Source of the DNA: Acidobacteriota bacterium
Lineage (GTDB): Bacteria > Acidobacteriota > Vicinamibacteria > Vicinamibacterales > UBA2999
Direction of reading: 5' to 3'
NCBI GenBank assembly: GCA_947478985.1
Contig: CANJYC010000071.1
Coordinates: forward strand, 1 to 7,992
Length of the DNA stretch: 7,992 bases
Shown here piece after piece: positions 1 to 7,280 of the stretch. The notes under the pieces were generated by a model. That model saw only the letters and a list, made by a program, of their open reading frames with translations. It searched no databases and was not told where the DNA came from. Position 1 is the first letter of the stretch; each line of letters begins with the position of its first letter. The translations under genes and the position numbers were made by a program.

Positions 1-108
1 CACGGCGAGGAGACCGCCGCCCGTCTCGAGCAGTATTTCTCGGCCGTCGAGCGTCAATTCACGAGCGGCAGCCTCGGCGGCGTCCGGATTTGCGCTCGCC
101 GGCCGTAG
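1..108 (+). CDS. C-terminal fragment of an unidentified protein (5' end outside window)
   Basis: Frame 1 is open from the window edge to a TAG at 106-108 and encodes 35 residues ending in SLGGVRICARRP. About 29 of the 35 sense codons end in G or C, which suits coding DNA in this GC-rich genome. The preceding segment reads like an amphipathic helix (ARLEQYFSAVERQF). I do not recognise the family and too little is present to assign a function. It would converge on the minus-strand HIT gene with a 47-bp gap. A minus-strand reading of the same stretch is also open but lacks a convincing start codon, so the plus strand is preferred with only moderate confidence. Confidence 0.45.
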   Translation, partial: HGEETAARLEQYFSAVERQFTSGSLGGVRICARRP

Positions 109-141
109 GCCTCCTCAGTCCGCCCTCCCCAGCCCTTCCCG

Positions 142-155
142 CGGCGTCTTCGCCG
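142..155 (-). terminator. Short GC hairpin just after the HIT stop codon
   Basis: CGGCG (142-146) and CGCCG (151-155) form a perfect 5-bp stem around a 4-nt loop, directly abutting the TGA of the minus-strand HIT gene. There is no U-tract on either side, so it is at best a weak intrinsic terminator or a 3'-end stabilising hairpin between two convergent genes. Chance occurrence is quite possible in GC-rich DNA. Confidence 0.2.
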
Positions 156-647
156 TCAAGCCTCGCGCGCATCTGCGAACAGCGCCCGTAGACGCTGCGC
201 GGTCGTTCCAAGTGCCTCCGGGAGCACGCGCGTCTCGCCGACCACCGTCATGAAGTTGGAGTCGCCCGCCCACCGCGGCACGGCGTGCACGTGGATGTGC
301 TCAAGGATGCCGGCGCCCGCCGCCTTGCCGAGGTTGATGCCCACATTGATCCCATGCGGCTGATAGGCCTCCATGAGCACGGCCTCGACACGCTGGGTCA
401 GCTGTGCCATTTCCTGAAGCTCGTCCGGGGTGAGCCCGCCGAGCGACGCGACATGACGGTAGGGCACGACCATCAGGTGGCCGCTATTGTAGGGATACAG
501 ATTGAGGATGATGAAGCAGGTGCTCCCTCGATGGACGATGAGGGAGTCGGTCTCGGCATGCCCTGGCGCTTTGCAGAACACGCATCCGGCATCGGGTGAC
601 GAACCCGTCACGTAGGCCAGACGCCAGGGAGACCAGAGGTGATCGAT
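156..647 (-). CDS. HIT-domain protein of the Ap4A phosphorylase/hydrolase type, probable ATC start
   Basis: Histidine-triad nucleotide-binding protein, probably cleaving diadenosine polyphosphates or related nucleotides in the cytoplasm. The HIT signature HIHVHAV is followed by PRW and GDSNFMTV, as in the Rv2613c-type Ap4A phosphorylase group. CVFC near the N-terminus is a likely half of a metal site, and LNLYPYNSGHLMVVPY is the typical HIT beta-strand region. The first canonical start is a GTG at 611-609, which would give 151 residues and has no Shine-Dalgarno. The same frame upstream encodes DHLWSPWRLAY, matching the LWxPxR segment that family members carry at their N-terminus. The codon in the usual Met position is ATC (647-645), preceded by AGG at a 9-nt spacing and lying 4 nt after the IHF/HU stop, which suggests translational coupling. 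From there the protein is 163 residues. The family call is firm. The start is an inference, and the gene probably shares the rpsA-IHF transcript. Confidence 0.88.
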   Translation of the reverse strand: MDHLWSPWRLAYVTGSSPDAGCVFCKAPGHAETDSLIVHRGSTCFIILNLYPYNSGHLMVVPYRHVASLGGLTPDELQEMAQLTQRVEAVLMEAYQPHGINVGINLGKAAGAGILEHIHVHAVPRWAGDSNFMTVVGETRVLPEALGTTAQRLRALFADAREA

Positions 648-651
648 CGGT

Positions 652-1011
652 CTAGACCTGCGCCCCAGCCGGAGCGGACGGCAGGGAGACGCTGTCGGAC
701 TCGACGGCCTCGGATTCCCTGTTGATGAGCTCCTTCAATTCCTTGCCTGGCTTGAAGTAGGGCACCTTCTTCGGCGGCACATCGACCTTGTCGCCCGTCT
801 TCGGATTGCGTCCCTTGCGCGGCTCGCGCTTCCGCAGACGAAAGCTGCCGAACCCGCGCAGCTCGATCTTCTCACCGCGATGGAGCGCTTCGATGATGCT
901 CTTGAACACCGTGTCGACAATGACTTCCGAGTGCTTCTTGGTGAGGTCGGATACCCGTGATACTTCCTCCACGAGTTCCGCCTTCGTCATGCTGCCGGCA
1001 GGTGTCTCCAC
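652..1011 (-). CDS. Integration host factor / HU-family DNA-binding protein
   Basis: Small nucleoid protein that dimerises and bends DNA. The core begins MTKAELVEEVS and contains the helical dimerisation part, then RGFGSFRLRKREPRKGRNP and the tip of the DNA-binding arm, RNPKTG, whose proline (about residue 63 from MTK) is the intercalating residue in IHF and HU. VPYFKPGKELKELIN closes the fold. About 20 further residues, rich in Ser, Glu and Ala, form a non-conserved tail. Two starts compete. The GTG at 1011-1009 has GAGGAG (1023-1018) six bases upstream and adds seven residues. The ATG at 990-988 matches the usual family start but has no well-placed ribosome site. I give the GTG form on that basis. 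The gene follows rpsA, as ihfB does in proteobacteria, but the sequence alone does not separate an IHF subunit from an HU-like homodimer. Confidence 0.92.
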   Translation of the reverse strand: METPAGSMTKAELVEEVSRVSDLTKKHSEVIVDTVFKSIIEALHRGEKIELRGFGSFRLRKREPRKGRNPKTGDKVDVPPKKVPYFKPGKELKELINRESEAVESDSVSLPSAPAGAQV

Positions 1012-1017
1012 GCTCTG

Positions 1018-1023
1018 CTCCTC
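1018..1023 (-). promoter_or_regulatory. Shine-Dalgarno deciding the IHF/HU start
   Basis: GAGGAG on the minus strand lies six bases before the GTG at 1011-1009. It is 27 bases from the ATG at 990, so it supports GTG initiation. Confidence 0.55.
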
Positions 1024-1044
1024 GTAGGCCCAAGGATTCAGGAG

Positions 1045-1090
1045 CCGGAGTCCGGAACGCAGGCCCACGAGAGGCCTGCGCCCGGAGTCC
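1045..1090 (-). repeat. GC-rich hairpin flanked by 9-bp direct repeats, rpsA-IHF/HU spacer
   Basis: CGCAGGCC (1058-1065) and GGCCTGCG (1073-1080) form a perfect 8-bp stem with a 7-nt loop. It is flanked by identical copies of CCGGAGTCC at 1045-1053 and 1082-1090. The structure sits in the untranslated spacer after the rpsA stop. Only TT follows the stem on the minus strand, so it does not look like a complete intrinsic terminator. An attenuating, processing or mRNA-stabilising role between rpsA and the IHF/HU gene is possible but not shown. Confidence 0.4.
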
Positions 1091-1104
1091 CGACACCTGA
1101 CGCA

Positions 1105-2886
<1,782 letters not shown>

Positions 2887-2897
2887 TCCTAGCGCGT

Positions 2898-2903
2898 CCT
2901 CCT
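2898..2903 (-). promoter_or_regulatory. rpsA ribosome binding site
   Basis: A full AGGAGG on the minus strand, 11 bases before the rpsA ATG, confirms that start. It is the strongest ribosome site in the window by complementarity, as expected for a highly expressed gene, although the spacing is slightly long. Confidence 0.6.
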
Positions 2904-2913
2904 CAGTCCTTGA

Positions 2914-2923
2914 TTACCGGTTT
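2914..2923. promoter_or_regulatory. TTACCGGT motif in the rpsA leader
   Basis: TTACCGGTTT lies 28-37 bases upstream of the rpsA ATG. It matches eight of the ten bases of the perfect palindrome TTACCGGTAA upstream of the divergent gene at 3109-3118. A shared operator is a guess based only on this resemblance. Confidence 0.25.
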
Positions 2924-2949
2924 CTGTTGCGGGGACCGGCGCCCCGCGG

Positions 2950-2955
2950 ATATAA
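2950..2955 (-). promoter_or_regulatory. Possible -10 element for rpsA
   Basis: TTATAT on the minus strand is the most AT-rich hexamer in the 259-bp divergent region and would give a leader of roughly 55 bases for rpsA. No convincing TTGACA-like -35 box sits 16-18 bases upstream, so this is tentative. Confidence 0.25.
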
Positions 2956-3035
2956 CGACGTGAGAGATGCACAGTGGGATGAATCGCTCGTGCGGGTGGG
3001 CGGGCTCCACTTTGGGGGACCGCCCTCGTGAGCGC

Positions 3036-3057
3036 GCACGGCCGGAGCCGGGCGTGC
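3036..3057. repeat. Inverted repeat in the rpsA/DUF6335 divergent region
   Basis: GCACG-g-CCGG and CCGG-g-CGTGC are symmetrical arms around a 2-nt centre, giving a hairpin-capable element with one G-G mismatch. It lies mid-way between two divergent genes. It has no U-tract and could be a protein-binding site, a leader structure or a chance GC palindrome. Confidence 0.25.
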
Positions 3058-3106
3058 ACCCACTGTTTGCATTTGTCCTTCGCCGATAAGACACAGAGAC
3101 TACGTC

Positions 3107-3132
3107 ACTTACCGGTAACTGTCAAGGTAAGT
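3107..3132. promoter_or_regulatory. Candidate operator: TTACCGGTAA palindrome plus third half-site
   Basis: TTACCGGTAA (3109-3118) is a perfect 10-bp palindrome. A further GGTAAGT at 3126-3132 pairs with ACTTACC at 3107-3113 as a 7-bp inverted repeat across 12 bases. The cluster ends immediately before the Shine-Dalgarno of the H1-like/DUF6335 gene. It would suit a dimeric repressor or an RNA hairpin shielding the ribosome site. Short palindromes of this length also arise by chance. Confidence 0.35.
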
Positions 3133-3138
3133 AGAGGA
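3133..3138 (+). promoter_or_regulatory. Ribosome binding site of the H1-like/DUF6335 gene
   Basis: AGAGGA ends seven bases before the ATG at 3146. This supports that codon as the start and the ORF as a translated gene. Confidence 0.55.
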
Positions 3139-3145
3139 TAGCGCG

Positions 3146-3856
3146 ATGGCCAAACGCAGGGCTTCAAGCCGAGGAACGTCGAAGGCCGCCACCCGGAAAG
3201 GCGCCAGGGCCGCGAAGGCCGTGACGCGCACCAAGAAGCGCGCAAAGAACCCGGTGAAAAAGGTCCGGGCAGGCGTAAAGAAGACGAAGAAGAAGGCCCC
3301 GAAGCGGGCTGCCGGCAGAAAACCGGCAGCTGTGCGAAAGCCCGCGGCCAAGAAATCAGTCTCGAAGAAGACCGCCTCCAAGAAGGTCGTACGGCGTGCG
3401 TCGAAGGCGCCGACCGTAAAGGCGGCCGCGCCAAAGACGGCGGCACGAAAAAAGGCCGCGCGCAAGGTCCCGGCCCTCAACCGCGAACGACGGATGGTGC
3501 AGGAGGACGACCTGTCGGGCGCGCCGTCCTCGCTCGACTTTGACCGACACGCGTCGGCAGCGCGTTCGGGCCGACAGGAACTGGCCGGTCGTATCTCCCG
3601 CCATAACGAGAGCAGCCCGGCGATGACGGCCGGTGATGTGGATGCCGACTGGGAAGGCGCCTACAGCTCAGGCGACGAAGCGCCTGGCGGTGACAACCCC
3701 ACCCCAGACCAGGACATCGTCGACGAGATCGGCCGTGCGGTGGGTGTTGAGTACGACGACGACGAGGAACTCCAGGGCGCCGACAAGATCGCCGAGCGCG
3801 ACGCGCATCGCTGGGAACTCGATCCGGATTCCGCGGAAGACGACGACCGCGACTAG
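3146..3856 (+). CDS. Histone-H1-like basic region fused to a DUF6335-like acidic domain
   Basis: The 236-residue protein has two contrasting halves. Residues 1-110 contain 44 Lys/Arg and no Asp or Glu, built from irregular KKA, AAKK, RKPAA and SKK units like eukaryotic H1 or chlamydial Hc tails. This half is probably disordered and able to bind DNA or RNA. Residues about 150-236 hold a compact segment reading SRHNESSPAMTAGDVDADWE, then GGDNPTPDQDIVDEIGRAVG, then KIAERDAHRWELDPDSAED. I recognise these as DUF6335-family motifs, a domain of unknown function in cyanobacteria and other environmental bacteria. The acidic stretch DDDEE lies between them. No signal peptide or membrane helix is evident, so a cytoplasmic or nucleoid location is likely. 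The gene has a good Shine-Dalgarno and its own strand between rpsA and cmk, suggesting independent control. The repetitive AAG/AAGAAG codons of the first half make composition differ from neighbouring genes. A role in nucleoid compaction is inference. The acidic half could also neutralise the basic half or recruit a partner. Confidence 0.82.
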   Translation: MAKRRASSRGTSKAATRKGARAAKAVTRTKKRAKNPVKKVRAGVKKTKKKAPKRAAGRKPAAVRKPAAKKSVSKKTASKKVVRRASKAPTVKAAAPKTAARKKAARKVPALNRERRMVQEDDLSGAPSSLDFDRHASAARSGRQELAGRISRHNESSPAMTAGDVDADWEGAYSSGDEAPGGDNPTPDQDIVDEIGRAVGVEYDDDEELQGADKIAERDAHRWELDPDSAEDDDRD

Positions 3857-3885
3857 GCACCCGACGCCATCGGTGAATCCGGCCC

Positions 3886-3901
3886 GGTCACCACAGTGAT
3901 C
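3886..3901. terminator. Weak hairpin between convergent DUF6335 and cmk genes
   Basis: GGTCAC (3886-3891) and GTGATC (3896-3901) pair over six bases, including one G-U, around a CACA loop in the 65-bp convergent gap. No U-tract follows on either strand. A bidirectional terminator would be expected at such a junction, but this one is weak. Confidence 0.2.
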
Positions 3902-3921
3902 GAGCGGGGTTCATCGATGGG

Positions 3922-4587
3922 TCAAGACGCTGGCGTCCGGTCCTTGACGAGCGTCCGGACCCGGTCGACCACTTCGCCAATCGGCATCCCGGTGGTATCG
4001 ATGTGCACGGCGTCCGGTGCTAACGTGAGCGGCGAGGCCTTGCGGGTCGAATCCGACAGGTCACGCGCGCGGATGGCCTCCGCCACGGCCTTCTGCTCCA
4101 CCGGGCCGCCGCTGTGGGCGCTGTCGCCGGCGCGACGCCGCGCCCGCTCTTCCTCTGACGCATCGAGATAGATCTTCACGTCGGCGTCCGGAAACACGAC
4201 GGTCCCGATGTCGCGTCCTTCCATGACCACGCCTCCGCTCTGTCCGATCTCGCGCTGCCGGGCCACGAGGACCGCGCGCACCTGAGGGAGCCTCGCCACC
4301 GCAGCTGCCGTCTTGTCGATTTCGGGCGTGCGGATCGCGCGTGTCACGTCATGACCGTCAATGGCCACGACCCCGCCCTCGACCACGATGTCCGCGCCGG
4401 ACGCGAGCGCCGTGATCGCGGCCTCATCATCGAACGGCACACCGCGGTGGATGGCGAGCCAGCCGATGGCGCGATACATCGCGCCGGTATCGATGTGGCG
4501 ATAGCCGAGTTCCTCGGACAGTGCGCGCGAAATCGTTCCTTTTCCCGCACCTGATGGCCCGTCGATCGCGATGATCAGGTTCTTCAT
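3922..4587 (-). CDS. cmk: Cytidylate (CMP/dCMP) kinase
   Basis: Phosphorylates CMP and dCMP with ATP, feeding CDP/dCDP into RNA, DNA and phospholipid synthesis. The 221-residue product has the P-loop DGPSGAGKGT at 9-18 and HIDTGAMYRAIGW at 31-43, which lies in the CMP-binding region of the family. VMEGRDIGTVVFPDADVKIY follows at 121-140. Lid-type arginines appear in ARRRAGDS and in RARDLSDSTRKASPL near 173-186, and the C-terminal VHIDTTGM is also typical. Length is normal for bacterial Cmk. The ATG at 4587 is chosen because MKNLIIAIDGPSG is the standard family start; the open frame extends further upstream but overlaps the divergent hydrolase. No Shine-Dalgarno precedes it, and CTTCA/TGAAG (4582-4586 and 4592-4596) can pair across the start codon. 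Only 32 bp separate it from the divergent hydrolase start, so the promoters must be compact or overlap the coding regions. Confidence 0.97.
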   Translation of the reverse strand: MKNLIIAIDGPSGAGKGTISRALSEELGYRHIDTGAMYRAIGWLAIHRGVPFDDEAAITALASGADIVVEGGVVAIDGHDVTRAIRTPEIDKTAAAVARLPQVRAVLVARQREIGQSGGVVMEGRDIGTVVFPDADVKIYLDASEEERARRRAGDSAHSGGPVEQKAVAEAIRARDLSDSTRKASPLTLAPDAVHIDTTGMPIGEVVDRVRTLVKDRTPAS

Positions 4588-4619
4588 TTGGTGAAGGGTG
4601 AGTGTAACATTCTGCTCGC

Positions 4620-5789
4620 ATGACATCGCGCCGCGGCATCGCCTGGCTCTCTGCGCTGATCGCGGTACTGGTGATGGCCTACGCCGCCGCGCCGTACGCG
4701 CGCGCACTCTCGCTCATCGTCCGCGCCGCGAAGATCGGCGGACGCGTCGAGGCGATCGCCAACGCGAGCGCCCACACGGTGACCATCGAGGCCCCGCACA
4801 TGGTACCGACGCGGTACGGTGACGTCCCGGCACGCTTCTACCAGCCGTCGGGTCGCGTGACGCGCACGGTCATGCTCGTGCCCGGCATCCACTCCATGGG
4901 CATCGACGAGCCGCGCCTCAAGGCTCTCGCCTACGACCTGGCCGGCACGGGCGTCCGCGCCATGACACTGGCGCTGCCGGACCTGCAGCGCTACCGGATC
5001 ACCGCGCGCTCCACCGATGTGCTCGAAGACGCCGTCACGTGGATGGCGGCACAGCCGGCGCTCGCGCCGGACGGGCACGTCGGCATGATCGGCATCAGCT
5101 TCGCGGGCGGCCTGTCCATTGTGGCGGCCGGGCGGGCCTCGATCCGCGACAAGGTTGCCTTCGTGGTCTCCTTCGGGGGTCACGGGGACCTCACGCGTGT
5201 CGTGCACTACCTCTGCACTGGCGAGGCTCCGCAGATGGAGGGCATTACCACGCATCCGCCGCACGACTACGGCGTGGCGGTGCTGCTCTACGGGCTGGCC
5301 GACCGGATGGTGCCGCCGGAGCAGGTGGAGCCGCTCAGCGAGGGCATCCGCACCTTCCTGCTTGCCAGCCAGCTCACGCTGGTCGATATGGACCGGGCCA
5401 ACGCCATGTTTCAGAAGGCTCGTGACATGGTGAAGACGCTGCCCGAACCGGCCGCGACACTCCTCACCTACGTCAATGAGCGGAACGTGAAGCAGCTCGG
5501 TCCGGCGCTGCTGCCCCATCTCGGCAACCTTGCAGCGGACGCGCCATCGGCCTCTCCGCAGCGCGCGCCGGATGTCCCGACCGCACCGGTGTACCTCCTG
5601 CACGGCGATGGTGATACGGTCATCCCTACTGTGGAGTCAGCCATTCTGGGACGCTATCTTGAGGACAAAGGGGCGAACGTGCACATGCTCATCAGCGGCC
5701 TCATCACGCACGCTGAAGTCGATCGCGCCGCCACCGCTTCGGACACATGGAAGCTGGCCGCCTTCTGGGCGTCCGTGCTGAAGCAATAA
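4620..5789 (+). CDS. Membrane-anchored or exported alpha/beta hydrolase
   Basis: Serine hydrolase of unknown substrate, 389 residues. Residues about 6-24 (GIAWLSALIAVLVMAYAAA) after MTSRR form one hydrophobic segment, either a signal peptide or an N-terminal anchor; the RR pair is not a full Tat motif and there is no lipobox. The catalytic set of the alpha/beta fold is visible. GISFAG at 158-163 places the nucleophile at Ser160, HGDGDTVIP at 328-336 supplies the acid (probably Asp332), and ITHAEV gives His364. VMLVPGIHSMG near 84-94 is the oxyanion-side loop after the first core strands. An insertion of about 110 residues (roughly 200-315) lies between the nucleophile and the acid and probably forms a cap. 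Esterase, lipase or peptidase activity cannot be told apart. It starts 32 bp from divergent cmk without an obvious Shine-Dalgarno. The rluB start follows its TAA by one base, so the two genes are probably co-transcribed although functionally unlike. Confidence 0.85.
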   Translation: MTSRRGIAWLSALIAVLVMAYAAAPYARALSLIVRAAKIGGRVEAIANASAHTVTIEAPHMVPTRYGDVPARFYQPSGRVTRTVMLVPGIHSMGIDEPRLKALAYDLAGTGVRAMTLALPDLQRYRITARSTDVLEDAVTWMAAQPALAPDGHVGMIGISFAGGLSIVAAGRASIRDKVAFVVSFGGHGDLTRVVHYLCTGEAPQMEGITTHPPHDYGVAVLLYGLADRMVPPEQVEPLSEGIRTFLLASQLTLVDMDRANAMFQKARDMVKTLPEPAATLLTYVNERNVKQLGPALLPHLGNLAADAPSASPQRAPDVPTAPVYLLHGDGDTVIPTVESAILGRYLEDKGANVHMLISGLITHAEVDRAATASDTWKLAAFWASVLKQ

Positions 5790-5790
5790 C

Positions 5791-6573
5791 GTGGACAGAC
5801 TCCAGAAGGTCCTGGCGCAGGCGGGCATCGCATCCCGCCGAGCGGCCGAGAAGCTGATCGCGCAGGGGCGCGTCACCGTCAACGGCAAGACCGTGCTCGA
5901 GATGGGCACGAAGGCGGATCTCTCGACCGATGAGATCCGCGTCGACGGCAGCCGGATCAAAGGCACCGACCGCCGACGCTACATCCTGCTCTACAAACCG
6001 GCCGGATTCGTCACCACGCTGAAAGACCCGCAGCGCCGCCGCACCGTGATGGAACTGGTCGGCGGAGTGCGGGAGTACGTGTACCCGGTGGGCCGCCTCG
6101 ACTACGACACCGAGGGTCTGCTGCTGCTCACCAACGACGGCGATCTCGCGGCACGGCTCACGCATCCGCGCCATGGCGTCGATCGCACGTACGAGGCGAG
6201 AGTGCTCGGATTGCCGGATGAGGACGATTTGGCTCGTCTGCGCACGGGCATCCCGCTCGATGGACACCGCACGCTGCCCGCCGACGCCAAGCTGCTCAAC
6301 CGGAGCCCGAATGATCGTGAAGGGGTGGTGCTGCTCACCATCCGCGAAGGACGAAATCGCCAGGTCCGCCGGATGCTGGAAGCGGTGGGACACCCGGTGA
6401 GCAGCCTGCGGCGGGTGCGCATCGGCCCGCTCAGCGACAAGCGACTTCGGCCGGGCGACTGGCGCGAGCTGACGCCGGCCGAGGTCACGTCACTGACCGT
6501 GGCTGCCGCGAAGGCGGATCCGCCGAAGCGAAGGGTGCGCAAACCCGCCGCTCCCCGCACGCCACCCGTCTAG
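5791..6573 (+). CDS. rluB: RsuA/RluB-family ribosomal RNA pseudouridine synthase
   Basis: Isomerises a specific uridine in rRNA to pseudouridine; RluB of E. coli acts on 23S U2605. The N-terminal S4 RNA-binding domain covers about 1-48 (RLQKVLAQAGIASRRAAEKL). The synthase domain includes YILLYKPAGFVTT, the catalytic loop GRLDYDTEGLLLLTNDGDL with Asp104, and GRNRQVRRMLEAVGHPV near 187-203. The last 20 or so residues form a basic, proline-rich tail (PPKRRVRKPAAPRTPP). Length of 260 is typical. Initiation is at GTG 5791, one base after the hydrolase stop, with no good Shine-Dalgarno, so translational coupling is likely. The RsuA/RluB/RluE split is hard to make from motifs alone. The scpB neighbourhood favours the RluB-like group that sits beside scpAB in many bacteria, though here it is convergent with scpB rather than downstream of it. 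Confidence 0.93.
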   Translation: MDRLQKVLAQAGIASRRAAEKLIAQGRVTVNGKTVLEMGTKADLSTDEIRVDGSRIKGTDRRRYILLYKPAGFVTTLKDPQRRRTVMELVGGVREYVYPVGRLDYDTEGLLLLTNDGDLAARLTHPRHGVDRTYEARVLGLPDEDDLARLRTGIPLDGHRTLPADAKLLNRSPNDREGVVLLTIREGRNRQVRRMLEAVGHPVSSLRRVRIGPLSDKRLRPGDWRELTPAEVTSLTVAAAKADPPKRRVRKPAAPRTPPV

Positions 6574-7280
6574 TCGGTCGTCGTCCCGTCGTCCTCGGCC
6601 AGGATGTCGGCCACCGCCGCGTCGACGGCGGCGTCCTCGGCTGCCCCGTCAGCCACGTCACCTTCGTCGAGCGGGAGCATCTCTTCCATCGGCATCTGCT
6701 CGATGAGCCCAGCCGGCGGGTCGAAGCCGAGCGCGTCCGCCATGTCCTCGATACGCGGCAGATCACCGAGGTCCTTGAGTCCGAACCGGATCAGGAATTC
6801 CTTCGTCGTCGAATAGAGAAACGGCCGGCCGACGACGTTCTTCCGTCCGACGATCTTGATGAGATGCCGTTCGAGCAGCGTCGATAGCACGCCTGAAGTA
6901 TTCACCCCGCGAATCTCGGTGATCTCGATCGCGGTGATGGGCTGCCGGTAGGCGATGACCGCGAGTGTCTCAAGGCCGGGCGCCGTCAGCTTCTGCGTGG
7001 AGCGTTCGTGGAACAGGCGACGCACCCACTCGTGGAGCTCGGGGCGCGTGACGATCTGGTAGCCGCCAGCCACCTCGACAAACTGCAGGCCAGGTCGATT
7101 GTCGTAGTCGACCTTCAACGCTTCAACCGCCGCCAAGACATCTTCCTTCGGCTCGTCGGAGAGCAGCTTGAAGAGCGTCCTGGGCGTGAGCGGCTCCGGC
7201 GAAGCGAAGATCAGGGCTTCGACGATCGCCTTGAGCTCCGCGGACAGCCCTTCGTTGGAATTCGGAATCTCGTCGGTCAT
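6570..7280 (-). CDS. scpB: Segregation and condensation protein B
   Basis: ScpB dimerises and binds ScpA to form the kleisin subcomplex of the Smc condensin, which organises and segregates chromosomes. The 236-residue product has two winged-helix domains. The first covers about 14-80 (IVEALIFASPEPLTP, then GGYQIVTRPE). The second covers about 98-168 and carries the family hallmarks IAYRQPITAIEITEIRGVNT and GRPFLYSTTKEFLIRFGL. The remaining C-terminus, from about 195, is acidic and alanine-rich and is likely disordered. The ATG at 7280 directly follows the scpA TAG with no intervening base, indicating coupled translation. Its TAG and the rluB TAG share CTAG at 6570-6573, so the genes overlap tail-to-tail by four bases with no room for a terminator between them. 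Confidence 0.97.
   Translation of the reverse strand: MTDEIPNSNEGLSAELKAIVEALIFASPEPLTPRTLFKLLSDEPKEDVLAAVEALKVDYDNRPGLQFVEVAGGYQIVTRPELHEWVRRLFHERSTQKLTAPGLETLAVIAYRQPITAIEITEIRGVNTSGVLSTLLERHLIKIVGRKNVVGRPFLYSTTKEFLIRFGLKDLGDLPRIEDMADALGFDPPAGLIEQMPMEEMLPLDEGDVADGAAEDAAVDAAVADILAEDDGTTTD

Noticed and set aside
1..117. A possible minus-strand gene start with AGGAGG (115-110) running out of the window, containing ELTLDGREILLETGGG
   Set aside because: No ATG, GTG or TTG lies at a workable distance from the AGGAGG, the frame uses rare codons such as ATA, and the plus-strand reading has better codon use. It cannot be excluded without the flanking sequence.
3067..3090. TTGCAT followed by GATAAG as a promoter for the DUF6335 gene
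   Set aside because: The spacing between the two hexamers is 12 bases, too short for a sigma-70 promoter, and no better pair was found.
2903..3094. A 63-codon minus-strand open frame upstream of rpsA
   Set aside because: It has Arg-rich composition, no Shine-Dalgarno and no recognisable motif, and it overlaps the likely rpsA promoter and leader.
4584..5603. A 339-codon minus-strand open frame opposite the hydrolase
   Set aside because: Its translation is Arg/His-rich with no domain, and the opposite strand has a full catalytic triad and normal length.
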